A stretch of 35,660 bases of DNA, taken from positions 1 through 35,660 of the forward strand of contig JAPOQG010000247.1 of the NCBI GenBank assembly GCA_026710865.1, written 5' to 3'. Positions within the stretch are counted from its first letter, which is position 1. Each line of letters opens with the position of its first letter. A model generated the notes under the pieces. That model saw only the letters and a program-made list of their open reading frames with translations. It did no database searches and had not been told where the DNA came from. Source of the stretch: Acidimicrobiaceae bacterium (GTDB taxonomy: Bacteria > Actinomycetota > Acidimicrobiia > Acidimicrobiales > Aldehydirespiratoraceae). A program made the translations under genes and the position numbers. This document shows, piece by piece, positions 25,747 through 33,947 of the stretch.

Positions 25747-26835
25747 TCAGGACGCCGAGTCGAGCGCTTCGGCGCAGCGGTCCAGCGAGTAGTCGATGAA
25801 CTGGCGTGCCCCGCTGTCGTCGTAGTGCTGGTTGTCGCCCATGGCGCCGGCGGCGTGGCGCACCCTCACGCCCTCGATGATGCAGGCCACCCGCCAGAAC
25901 TGCAGGGCCACGTACCAGCCGAGTGACGACAGGTCCCGGTCGGAGCGCCGGCTGTAGCGCTCCAGCACGTCTGCGGGCGTGCCGAACCCCTCGACGGTGG
26001 TGGGCATGTCGGCCAGGCGGCCCGTCGCGCCCGGGTCGCCCCACCAGGTCATCAGCCCGGCCACGTCGACCAGCACGTCGCCGAGGGTGCAAAGCTCCCA
26101 GTCGAGCACCGCGGCCACCGATCCGTCGGCGGCCATGATGCAGTTGTCGAGGCGGTAATCGCCGTGCACGATGCCGGTGCCCTGCTGGTCGGGGATCGAC
26201 GCCACCAGCCGGTCGTGGAGCTCCCGCACCAGGGGCATGTCGCGGTCCGATCCCTCGTCCACCTGGCGCTGCCAGCGTCGCAGCTGGCGGGCGCAGTATC
26301 CCTCGCGGCGGCCGAGGTCGCCCAGCCCCACGTCGTCGGGATCCAGCGAGTGCAGGTCGGCGAGGGTGTCGATGATCGACAGGGCCATCACCGGCCGCAC
26401 CGCCTCGTCCACTGCGATGGCGTCGTCGCGGTCGAACACCACCGAGCCGTCCACATGGTCCATGACGTAGAAGTCGGCGCCGTTCACGTCCGGGTCGGTG
26501 CACAGCCCCAGTGCGGGCGGCACCGGCACCGGCGTGGGCGCCAGCGCCGAGATGACCCGGTGCTCGCGGCCCATGTCGTGGGCGCTGGCCAGCACATGGC
26601 CGGTGGGCGGTCGCCGCAGGACCACCCGGCGTCCGGCGGCGTCGGTCACCACGAAGGTGAGGTTGGACGCCCCTCCCGCGATGGGATCGAAGTCGAGCGG
26701 CGGGACCACCCCCACCTCGGCGGCCAGCCACGCCGTGACCGGCTCCGGATCGATTCCCTTCGGTGCCCGGGCCACGGCGCTAGCGTCGCCGGGCCGCTCC
26801 CCGATTGCAAACAGCAGCGGATCGAGCGGGTCCAC
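25747..26835 (-). CDS. APH-fold phosphotransferase, ACAD10-kinase-like
   Basis: I chose the GTG at 26835 (VDPLDPLLF), which has AGGA upstream; an in-frame TTG at 26904 would add 23 residues but has no SD. The product of about 362 residues has the aminoglycoside-phosphotransferase/choline-kinase fold. A nucleotide loop IAGGASNLTFVV lies near the start, the catalytic loop is HGDYRLDN, and metal-binding LDWELCTLGD follows. This type is common beside acyl-CoA dehydrogenases in actinobacteria and resembles the kinase part of ACAD10/11, which acts on hydroxyacyl-CoA. Antibiotic resistance is unlikely. It is co-directional with the amine-dehydrogenase-like gene, 5 bp apart. Confidence 0.82.
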   Translation of the reverse strand: MDPLDPLLFAIGERPGDASAVARAPKGIDPEPVTAWLAAEVGVVPPLDFDPIAGGASNLTFVVTDAAGRRVVLRRPPTGHVLASAHDMGREHRVISALAPTPVPVPPALGLCTDPDVNGADFYVMDHVDGSVVFDRDDAIAVDEAVRPVMALSIIDTLADLHSLDPDDVGLGDLGRREGYCARQLRRWQRQVDEGSDRDMPLVRELHDRLVASIPDQQGTGIVHGDYRLDNCIMAADGSVAAVLDWELCTLGDVLVDVAGLMTWWGDPGATGRLADMPTTVEGFGTPADVLERYSRRSDRDLSSLGWYVALQFWRVACIIEGVRVRHAAGAMGDNQHYDDSGARQFIDYSLDRCAEALDSAS

Positions 26836-26943
26836 TCGCCGCGTCCTGCATCCGGGGATTGTGGCGGCGAGGCCGAAGCCGGCCGAACCTGAAGATATGC
26901 TCAATGGAGACGACTACGCATCCCAAGGGGAGGTTTCGGCGCC

Positions 26944-28374
26944 ATGTTCACGGGCCTTAGCGCCAGGAACTTCAAGAGTTGGCGAGATGCCGAAAATGTC
27001 GCACTAGCTCCCGTTACAGGGTTCTTCGGCGCGAACAGCTCAGGCAAGACAAGCCTGCTCCAGACCCTCCTGCTCCTAAAGCAGACGGTCGCATCCGCAG
27101 ATCGCCGACAGGTGTTGAACCTGGGTGGTGATGAGCGTTCGCCTGTTTCCCTCGGGTTGCCTCGGGATATCTTCCATCGGAACAATTCTGCTGAGGCGAT
27201 GTCCTTTGGGTTCTGTTGGACGTCTCCAGGAATGGTTGAACCATCGGATCCTACGGATCCTGGCAAGACTCTTTTCTCGGCTGATCAGATCGAGTTCAAC
27301 ACAGTACTGGCCGCGCGAGAACTAAGCGGAGCAGCAGAGCCTGCGAACGAGATTCAACTCTATGTTGAGCAGTTCGTGTATTCACTCGGAGATACTTGCG
27401 TGCAGATGGTCACCAGCAAGGCACCGCGTCACCGAAAGCAGCCGGAGTACCGACTTGAGGCGAGCATCAACGGTGACGACAGCCATCTGACTAGGTTTCG
27501 GGGCCGGGGATGGGCTCTACCGCCGCCGGGCAAGTGCTACGGCTTCCCCGATGAGGTGTTCGCCTACTACCAAAACGCGGAGTTCATGGGTGACATTGAG
27601 CTTGAGCTAGAAAGGCAGTTCCGGGAGAGGCTCTTCTATCTGGGTCCACTCCGCAGCTACCCGGAGCGCCAATACACATGGCAAGGGTCATCACCAGGCG
27701 ACGTTGGCCGGGCCGGCGAGCGGGCGGTCGAAGCTTTGCTGGCGTCGCGCCGAATGGGTAGGCCGAACGCTCGCAAACTCAATCGCCGAGGACGCGCTAT
27801 CCGCCGCATAACGGTAGAAGCGCACGTAGCGGAATGGCTTCAGCAACTCGAGTTGATTGCCAAGTTCCAAGTGGAACGCATCTCCTCCGACGCCGACATC
27901 TACCGCGTCCGAGTGCGCCGTTCTGACACGGCGGAATGGGTGTATCTCACCGATGTCGGTTTCGGTGTGTCGCAGGTGCTTCCCGTGCTGGTGCTTCTCG
28001 CATACGTCGAAGAGGGATCAACGGTGCTGCTGGAGCAGCCTGAGATTCACCTGCACCCAGCAGTGCAGGCAGGCTTGGCAGACATAATCATTGAGGTTGC
28101 GACTGTCCGCCGGGTGCAGATCATCGTCGAGAGCCATAGTGAGCATCTGCTGAAGCGGTTGCAACGTAGAGTCGCGGAACGGCTCATCGACCCCGACCAG
28201 GTAGCTCTCTACTTCTGTGAGATCGCGGGCGGCGCTTCGCGGCTAAGCGAACTCAAAATGAACATCTTCGGCGAGATTGACAATTGGCCCCGAGACTTCT
28301 TCGGAGATCGATTCGGGGAGACTGCGGCCATTGTTGAGGCAGGCCTCAAACAGCGAGCAGATCTGAGTTCGTGA
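26944..28374 (+). CDS. DUF3696-type SMC/ABC-like AAA ATPase
   Basis: The 476-residue product starts at an ATG with AGGGGAGG upstream. LSARNFKSW is the first strand, and the Walker A motif is GANSSGKTS (29-37), followed by LLQTLLLLKQT. Late in the protein come a signature-like DVGFGVSQVLPVL (about 336), Walker B VLLEQPEIHLHP (about 360) and a switch His in IVESHSEHLL (about 393). The tail FGEIDNWPRDFF is typical of DUF3696. Such ATPases usually work with a partner effector. Here the stop overlaps the next gene's GTG by four bases, and that gene is PIN-like. G+C is lower than the flanks (29-35 of 60 in lines counted by hand, against 44 of 60 in the downstream dehydrogenase), suggesting transfer. 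A defence role is inferred. Confidence 0.85.
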   Translation: MFTGLSARNFKSWRDAENVALAPVTGFFGANSSGKTSLLQTLLLLKQTVASADRRQVLNLGGDERSPVSLGLPRDIFHRNNSAEAMSFGFCWTSPGMVEPSDPTDPGKTLFSADQIEFNTVLAARELSGAAEPANEIQLYVEQFVYSLGDTCVQMVTSKAPRHRKQPEYRLEASINGDDSHLTRFRGRGWALPPPGKCYGFPDEVFAYYQNAEFMGDIELELERQFRERLFYLGPLRSYPERQYTWQGSSPGDVGRAGERAVEALLASRRMGRPNARKLNRRGRAIRRITVEAHVAEWLQQLELIAKFQVERISSDADIYRVRVRRSDTAEWVYLTDVGFGVSQVLPVLVLLAYVEEGSTVLLEQPEIHLHPAVQAGLADIIIEVATVRRVQIIVESHSEHLLKRLQRRVAERLIDPDQVALYFCEIAGGASRLSELKMNIFGEIDNWPRDFFGDRFGETAAIVEAGLKQRADLSS

Positions 28375-28883
28375 TTCGGCCGGTAATCGACACGAATGTT
28401 CTGGTTGTGGCGAATGGCGCCGGCGATGCTGCTAGCCACGACTGCCGACTCGCAACGATCCGCTGGCTGCGTGATGTGATGAGGTCCCGGTCGCTGCTCC
28501 TTGACCTGGGTGTCGAGATACTTGGCGAATACCGGAAGCACTGCAGCCATTCGGGACAACCGGGCGTGGGCGACGAGTTCTTTCGGTGGGCACATGAGAA
28601 CCAAGGCTGGCTTCGTAGGGTCGAAATCTCGCCGGATGGTGCTGGGAGCTTCAAGGAGTTTCCGGCAGACCCGCATCTGGCTTCATTTGACTTGACTGAT
28701 CGCGTATTCGTGGCGGTATCGGTTGCCGCTGCATCGGCGGAGCCTCCGATATCCAACCAGATTGTGAACGCCGTCGATTCCGACTACTCACACTATGAGC
28801 ACGCACTACGTCGGGCTGGTGTTCACGTGACGGAACTCTGTCCGGGAGACTTGAAGCCTCATTCGGACACGTCTTCCGATTGA
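28371..28883 (+). CDS. PIN-domain-like nuclease, partner of the ATPase
   Basis: The GTG start overlaps the ATPase stop (GTGA), so translation is coupled. The product is 170 residues. PIN-fold acidic residues are in the expected order: Asp7 in PVIDTNVLV, Glu49 or Glu53 in VEILGEYR, Asp110 in FDLTDRVFVAVS and Asp136/138 in AVDSDYSHY. PIN domains are Mg/Mn-dependent RNases. I infer that the ATPase controls this nuclease, as in ATPase-effector immunity systems, but no PIN partner of this exact type is known to me. Codon use is like the ATPase and unlike the high-GC gene that starts 13 bp downstream. Confidence 0.75.
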   Translation: MIRPVIDTNVLVVANGAGDAASHDCRLATIRWLRDVMRSRSLLLDLGVEILGEYRKHCSHSGQPGVGDEFFRWAHENQGWLRRVEISPDGAGSFKEFPADPHLASFDLTDRVFVAVSVAAASAEPPISNQIVNAVDSDYSHYEHALRRAGVHVTELCPGDLKPHSDTSSD

Positions 28884-28896
28884 GGAGGAGATTCCC

Positions 28897-29868
28897 ATGA
28901 GGGTCGGCTTCATCGGATTGGGCAATGTGGGGTCGAAGCTGGCCGGCAGCCTGCTGCGCAACGGCTTCGATCTGGTGGTGCGGGACCTGGACCGCTCAGC
29001 CGCGGCCGAACTGGAGGCCAAGGGGGCGGGCTGGGCCGAGAGCCCCGCCGAGATGGCCGCCGGCGTCGACATGGTGATCACCTGCCTGCCCAGCCCCGCG
29101 GCCAGCGCGGCGGTGATGGAGGCCGGTGACGGCATCCTCGCCGGCTTCGCTTCCCGGGACGGCGCCGAGGCCCCGATCTGGGCCGAGATGAGCACCACCG
29201 ACGAGGCCGAGGTGCGCCGCCTGGCCGGACTCGTGTCGGCCGCGGGCGGGGTAGCGGTGGACTGCCCGGTGTCGGGCGGCTGCCACCGGGCCGCCACCGG
29301 CAACATCTCGATCTTCGCGGGCTGCGACCGCGCGACGTTCGAGCGGGCCCTGCCGGTGCTCACCGCCATGGGCCGCAACATCCTGCACGCCGGGGGAGTC
29401 GGGTCGGCGTCGATCCTCAAGGTGGTCACCAACTACCTGGCCTCCGCCAACCTGGTGTCGCTGTGCGAGGCGCTGGTCACCTCCAAGGTGGCCGGCATCG
29501 ATCTCAACACCGCCTATGAGGCCATCCGCATCTCGTCGGGCAACTCGTTCGTGCACGAGACCGAGAGCCAGGTGATCCTCAACGGCAGCCGCGACATCAA
29601 CTTCACGATGGACCTCGTGCAGAAGGACCTGTCGCTGTTCGCGGCGGTGGCCGAGCGGGCCGGCGTGCCGCTGGAGCTGTCGCCGGTGCTGATCGACATA
29701 TTCGACGACGCCGCGGCCCGGTACGGGCCCAGGGAGTGGTCCCCGAACGTGGTCCGCCGCTGGGAGGAGGCCACCGGGGTGTCGGTGCTGGCCCCCGGCT
29801 TCCCGGCCGAGATGATCGACGACGAGCCCGAGGTCCCCGGCCACGAGGTCGTCGTCACCCGCGGCTAA
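28897..29868 (+). CDS. beta-hydroxyacid dehydrogenase (3-hydroxyisobutyrate dehydrogenase family)
   Basis: A strong SD, GGAGGAG, sits before the ATG. The 323-residue product has the dinucleotide-binding GFIGLGNVGSKLA at the N-terminus. The substrate-binding motif is VDCPVSGG (about 121-128) and the catalytic Lys175 lies in GGVGSASILKVVTNYL. This family oxidises 3-hydroxyacids such as 3-hydroxyisobutyrate or tartronate semialdehyde with NAD(P). The exact substrate is unclear. It returns to high G+C after the ATPase-PIN pair. Its TAA stop overlaps the TAG stop of the convergent HicA-like gene. Confidence 0.9.
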   Translation: MRVGFIGLGNVGSKLAGSLLRNGFDLVVRDLDRSAAAELEAKGAGWAESPAEMAAGVDMVITCLPSPAASAAVMEAGDGILAGFASRDGAEAPIWAEMSTTDEAEVRRLAGLVSAAGGVAVDCPVSGGCHRAATGNISIFAGCDRATFERALPVLTAMGRNILHAGGVGSASILKVVTNYLASANLVSLCEALVTSKVAGIDLNTAYEAIRISSGNSFVHETESQVILNGSRDINFTMDLVQKDLSLFAAVAERAGVPLELSPVLIDIFDDAAARYGPREWSPNVVRRWEEATGVSVLAPGFPAEMIDDEPEVPGHEVVVTRG

Positions 29869-30107
29869 AGCGCAAGCTGTTCCAACAACTCCTCGACGGT
29901 CACTTGATGGTGAGCCGCGACGCTCTTCAGGATGCTGGAGAGGGTCTTGACTTTGATCGGGCTGTGAAGCGGGATGACTTCGTGATGCTCGCCGTTGACC
30001 TGTGTGGTGATGCGCACATGGGAGCCGCGTTGCCGGGTAGGTCGGTATCCGTACCGTTGCAGCGCTCGCTGGAGATCGGTTCCGCGCACATCGCGCGGCA
30101 GTCTCAC
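29865..30107 (-). CDS. hicA: HicA-family toxin
   Basis: This 80-residue protein starts at a GTG overlapping the upstream antitoxin stop (GTGA). It has the HicA double-stranded-RNA-binding-like fold: LQRALQRYGYRPTRQRGSHVRIT, with the catalytic His30 in GSHVRI, then EVIPLHSPIKVKTLSSILK. HicA toxins bind and cleave mRNA. The gene follows hicB, the less common antitoxin-first order. It is convergent with the hydroxyacid dehydrogenase, sharing the bases CTAA at the stops. Confidence 0.9.
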   Translation of the reverse strand: MRLPRDVRGTDLQRALQRYGYRPTRQRGSHVRITTQVNGEHHEVIPLHSPIKVKTLSSILKSVAAHHQVTVEELLEQLAL

Positions 30108-30328
30108 AGCGAGAGCACTTCGTCCCGGACGAAATGCAGGCGGATCAGTCCGGGGCGCGGCATCGTCTCATCGAAGTAACACTCGACCGCCTCACGGATG
30201 TTCCCGCGGATCTCCTCGACCGTCTCTCCTTCGGTGTGGATGCCGTAGCCCGGGGCGCTGGCGGAGTATCCGCCGTCGATCTCGTCCTCACTGACCTCGA
30301 AGATGATCTCCGGCACGGGTGACGTCAC
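30104..30328 (-). CDS. hicB: HicB-family antitoxin
   Basis: The preferred start is the GTG at 30328, six bases after GAGGAG; a GTG at 30364 would add 12 residues without a clear SD. The product is 74 residues: IIFEVSEDEIDGGYSASAPGYGIHTEGETVEEI and an EAVECYF helix are characteristic of HicB's RNase-H-like half. The DNA-binding domain found in longer HicB proteins is absent, so autoregulation by this protein alone is doubtful. It neutralises the adjacent toxin. Confidence 0.87.
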   Translation of the reverse strand: MTSPVPEIIFEVSEDEIDGGYSASAPGYGIHTEGETVEEIRGNIREAVECYFDETMPRPGLIRLHFVRDEVLSL

Positions 30329-30403
30329 GGTAATCTCCTCTCCCACCGCTTCGACGGTGCTCACGGCAGCCGCGGGTGGGCACCTACAGTACCGGCTCGG
30401 CCT

Positions 30404-31672
30404 CTAGCCGAAGGCGCCTTCTGTGCGGAGGCCGGCGATCTGGTCGGGGTTCAGGCCCAGGACGTCGGCCATCACGTCTTCGGTGTGCTGGCCTACGGTG
30501 GGGGCCTTGGTGGGGGTGGGGGGCTTCTCGCCGTCCACGAACACTGGGAGGGGCAGCTGCTCGCAGCCCATGTCGGTGGTGGGCAGGAAGCCGATGCGGG
30601 CCTGGAACTGGGGGTCGTCGCCGATGTTGGCCGGGGTGTTGAACGGCGCGATGGGGGTGTTGGCCTCGTTGCTGAAGTCGAGCCAATCGGCACAGGTCCT
30701 GGTGGCGAAGATGGCCGTGAGTTCCCTCTGCAGCTCGGTGTTGCCCCGGGCGTGGTCGGCGTAGGTGGATCCCGGCCAGCGCTCGAACAGGTCCATACGG
30801 CCGACGCCTTCGCAGAAGTTGCGCCAGAAGGCCTGCTCGGAGGCCATGAACAGCACGTGGCCGTCGGATGCGGCGTAGGCCTGGTAGCGCACGCCCTCCC
30901 ACATTCCGGCCAGCCCCGCAGGGCGGCGCTCGTAGCCGTCGGACGGGTTTCCGGTGACCTCGTCGGCGGGCCGCAGGTAGGCCCTCTCGGTCTCGATGCG
31001 GTACCAGTCCATGTAGGCCGACGCGTCGGACTGGGCCACCTCGATCTGGCATCCCTCGCCGGTGTCCCGGGCCTTGACCACTGCGGCCAGCACGGCCATG
31101 GCGGCCAGCATCGGCCCCACGTTGATGCCCACGTTGGGCATGTTCGGGGGGATCCGGGTGAAGCCCTCGTCGTCGACGACCGGTTGCACGATCCCCGACC
31201 ATGTGTCGTAGGCGATGCCGTGGCTGGGCATGTCCTTGTACGGACCGGTTGCGCCGTAGCCCGACAGCGTGGCGAACACGAGCCGGGGGTTGGCCGCGCT
31301 CAGCACGTCGTAGCCGAGTCCGAGGCGGGCCAGGGTTCCCGGGCGCATGGCCTCGATCACCACGTCGGCGGTGGCGGCCAGGTCGATGTAGATCCGGCGA
31401 CCGGCCGGGTTCTTGAGGTCGAGGGTGACGCTGCGCTTGCCCCGGTGGGTGTGCAGGTGCAGCAGCGACACGCCCTCGACGATGGGCCAGGTCATCTGGC
31501 GGATGTAGTCGCCGGCGGGCGACTCGACCTTGATCACCTCCGCGCCCAGGTCGGCCAGGAACGTGCCCGCATGTCCCGGCCCCAGCAGGCTGGACTCGAT
31601 CACCCGGACCCTGGCCAGCAGCCCGGTGTTGCCTGCGGTTCGTGCCGCCTGCTCCTCGATCACGGCGGCCAT
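30404..31672 (-). CDS. family III CoA-transferase (CaiB/BaiF)
   Basis: The 422-residue product starts at an ATG with GGGAGG about 10 bases upstream. Family features include FLADLGAEVIKVESPAGD, LDLKNPAGR, ATLSGYGATGPY, and IEVAQSDASAY containing the Asp that forms the acyl-enzyme intermediate in formyl-CoA transferase. Unlike the other CaiB-family gene in this window it lacks the racemase His/Glu context, so CoA transfer between carboxylic acids is more likely. Substrate is unknown. The FAD-dependent gene ends 54 bp upstream, so co-transcription is possible. Confidence 0.88.
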   Translation of the reverse strand: MAAVIEEQAARTAGNTGLLARVRVIESSLLGPGHAGTFLADLGAEVIKVESPAGDYIRQMTWPIVEGVSLLHLHTHRGKRSVTLDLKNPAGRRIYIDLAATADVVIEAMRPGTLARLGLGYDVLSAANPRLVFATLSGYGATGPYKDMPSHGIAYDTWSGIVQPVVDDEGFTRIPPNMPNVGINVGPMLAAMAVLAAVVKARDTGEGCQIEVAQSDASAYMDWYRIETERAYLRPADEVTGNPSDGYERRPAGLAGMWEGVRYQAYAASDGHVLFMASEQAFWRNFCEGVGRMDLFERWPGSTYADHARGNTELQRELTAIFATRTCADWLDFSNEANTPIAPFNTPANIGDDPQFQARIGFLPTTDMGCEQLPLPVFVDGEKPPTPTKAPTVGQHTEDVMADVLGLNPDQIAGLRTEGAFG

Positions 31673-31726
31673 TGTAGGGACGCCTCCCAGCGAGACCGGA
31701 CTGCCGGTCGGTCGCGGCGCCGAGGC

Positions 31727-33328
31727 TCAGGGATCGATGAGCACTCCGGGGTTGAGGATGCCGTTGGGGTCGAGGCGCTTCTTGACGGCCCGCACGGACT
31801 CGGCGAACAGCTCGGGCCGCTGACGGTCGTAGCCGTGGGGCCGGTGCATGCGCCCCACGGCGTGGTGGTGGGTGACGGTGCCGCCCGCGTCGACGACCGC
31901 CCGGTTGGCCTCGTCCTTGACGGCCTGCCATTGGGCGATCTCGCTGCCTTGGGCGCCCATGCCCGACCAGGTGTAGTAGGGGGCGGGGCCGTCGGTGTAG
32001 ACGTGGGTGAACCGGCACGACAGCGAGTGGTGCGGCCCGAACGTGTCGTCGAGCGCGGCGCCCACCCGGCTGCGGATCTCGGCGTCGAACTCGGGCCAGC
32101 GGTCCCAGGTGATGGCGGTCTCGAACGTGTCGTCGACCAGGCCCAGCGAGGTCTCCACGCCGTTGCCGACTCCGATGAAGGCGTTGCGCCAGGCGCCCAC
32201 CGCTCCTCCCCGGCCCGTCGGCGCGCCGGTGCCGTCGTCGACGCGGATGTCGTCGTCGTCCACGGTCCCGCCGCTGTCCCTGGCGATCTCGACCGCTTGG
32301 GCGATGTTGTGGCGCTGGGTCAGCTCGGCCGATTCGAACGACACGATCACCAGGGCCTGCTCGCCGTCGAGCCCGGCGGCGCGGCGGGCCTCGGCCGGGT
32401 CGAGGATGCGCAGGTTGGCCGGCCACAGCTTGGCCTGCACGAGGTGGCGGACAGCCTCGCAGCCCTCCTGCCACGACCCGAACGTGACCCCCGCAGTGGC
32501 CCGGAACACCGGCCTGCGCTGGATTCGCATCCAGGCCTCGGTGATGATCCCGTAGATCCCCTCGGAGCCGACAACCATCCGGTCGGGGCTGGGACCGGCG
32601 CCGGAGCCGGGCAGCCGGCGCGACTGGAACCAGCCGGCGGGGGTGATCATGCGCACCGACTCGACGAAGTCGTCGATGTGGGTGTGGTTGGTGGCGTAGT
32701 GGCCGCCCGAGCGGGTGGCGATCCAGCCGCCCAGGGTCGAGAACCGGAACGACTGCGGGAAGTGGCGCAGGGTGTGGCCGCTGGGCCGCAGCTGGTCCTC
32801 GAGGCAGGGACCGAACACTCCGGCCTGGATGCGGGCCGCCCGGGACACGTCGTCGATCTCCAGCACCCGGTCGAGCCGGTCCAGTGATATCACCACAGTC
32901 GGCCCCAGGTCGTCATGAGGGGTCACGCCCCACACCACCGACGATCCCCCGCCGTAGGGGACGGTCACGTAGCCGTTGGCGTCGCACCAGTCGAGGGTGG
33001 CCTCCACCTCGGTGTCGTCGCGGGGGTGGGCCACCGCGTCGGGCGGGTTGGGGAAGTCCAGGTTGAAGGCCCGGACCCGCTCGGTGAAGTGGGCTCCGTA
33101 GGCGTAGCGGGCCCGGTCGTAGGTCGTGGTCGAGCACCAGCCGGCCACCGAGTCGGGCACACCGATGCGGGGCGCCCGCAGTTCGGCGTCGCCCAGCGAG
33201 GGCACCGGCTCGGCCGTGACCTCGACGCCGTACCGCTTCGACAGCTTGGCCGCCAGCGCGGCCCGGTCCTCGTCGGTGGGCTCCTCTGACTCCAGGCACC
33301 AGGCCCAGAAGGATCTTCGGTCAGCCAA
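31727..33328 (-). CDS. FAD-linked oxidase, alkyl-DHAP-synthase-like
   Basis: The start is a TTG at 33328, five bases after a perfect GGAGGAG. The 533-residue protein has the PCMH/VAO FAD-binding half (PDAVAHPRDDTEVEATL, VPYGGGSSVVWG, STLGGWIATRSGGHYATNHTH). The C-terminal half carries GTVTHHHAVGRMH and DPNGILNPGVL. The HHH motif and overall layout match alkyldihydroxyacetonephosphate synthase, which swaps an acyl for an alkyl ether on DHAP. Bacterial relatives include many oxidases of unknown substrate, so ether-lipid synthesis is possible but not established. Confidence 0.87.
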   Translation of the reverse strand: MADRRSFWAWCLESEEPTDEDRAALAAKLSKRYGVEVTAEPVPSLGDAELRAPRIGVPDSVAGWCSTTTYDRARYAYGAHFTERVRAFNLDFPNPPDAVAHPRDDTEVEATLDWCDANGYVTVPYGGGSSVVWGVTPHDDLGPTVVISLDRLDRVLEIDDVSRAARIQAGVFGPCLEDQLRPSGHTLRHFPQSFRFSTLGGWIATRSGGHYATNHTHIDDFVESVRMITPAGWFQSRRLPGSGAGPSPDRMVVGSEGIYGIITEAWMRIQRRPVFRATAGVTFGSWQEGCEAVRHLVQAKLWPANLRILDPAEARRAAGLDGEQALVIVSFESAELTQRHNIAQAVEIARDSGGTVDDDDIRVDDGTGAPTGRGGAVGAWRNAFIGVGNGVETSLGLVDDTFETAITWDRWPEFDAEIRSRVGAALDDTFGPHHSLSCRFTHVYTDGPAPYYTWSGMGAQGSEIAQWQAVKDEANRAVVDAGGTVTHHHAVGRMHRPHGYDRQRPELFAESVRAVKKRLDPNGILNPGVLIDP

Positions 33329-33437
33329 TGGCGCTCCTCCGGCATCGTGGCGGACCGCGTCACGGTAGGCGTGACGGATCGACGCCGCCAGCGAAGCCGC
33401 CGCCAGGATCGCGATCCCTCGGAACTAGGATCGCTCG

Positions 33438-33947
33438 ATGCCCGGATCCGAATCTGCACACACAGCCCATTCCACCAACGTCGGCAACAACGGTGCTGGA
33501 GTGGCCTACACGGTGGACGCGGCCCGCCACTACGGCAGCGGCGACGCGGTGGTGCGAGCCCTCGACGGTGTGGACGCTTCCTTCGGCACCGGGGAGTTCA
33601 CCGCCATCATGGGGCCGTCGGGATCGGGGAAGTCCACCCTGATGCACTGCATGGCCGGGCTCGACACGCTCACGACCGGCAAGGTATTCATCGACGGTGA
33701 GGACATCACCGCGATGTCGGACCGTGAGCGCACGCTGCTGAGGCGCGACAAGCTCGGCTTCGTTCGACATATTCCGGCGGTTAGGGTCGATAGTCGCCCA
33801 AAACCACCGGAAATTGAGAGAGCGAGGGCGGCGAGGCGATTTATGGCATCGCCGCACAGGCCTACTGAAAGATCTTGGCCAAGGGTGGGTGAGTGTCCGC
33901 ATTTGGTCGGAGGTCAGGGGCAATGGTGTCTGAGGGTCTCGGGCTAG
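33438..33947 (+). pseudogene. truncated ABC transporter ATPase (LolD/MacB-like), cut before the Q-loop
   Basis: Residues 22-109 are a normal LolD/MacB-type ATPase: VRALDGVDASFGTGEFTAIMGPSGSGKST (shown to residue 67), HCMAGLDTLTTGKVFIDGEDI and RRDKLGFV. The next residues should be FQ of the Q-loop, but from about 33765 the frame becomes RHIPAVRVDSRP and is unlike any ABC protein through its stop at 33947. Signature and Walker B motifs are missing, so it cannot hydrolyse ATP. The break is abrupt and is followed by the HipA-HipB pair, pointing to insertion or rearrangement. The rest of the gene is not visible before the window ends. Confidence 0.8.
33765..33943. other. junction segment between truncated ABC gene and hipA
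   Basis: This 180-bp stretch is unlike both neighbours and has no supported gene. It contains a short perfect stem GGCGAT/ATCGCC at 33835-33853 with a 7-base loop. It may be the end of an inserted element carrying hipBA. No transposase, integrase or tRNA fragment was seen. Confidence 0.35.

Noticed and set aside
25747-26904. Aminoglycoside resistance gene
   Set aside because: The kinase has the APH fold but is most like ACAD10-type kinases next to catabolic genes; nothing points to antibiotic substrates.
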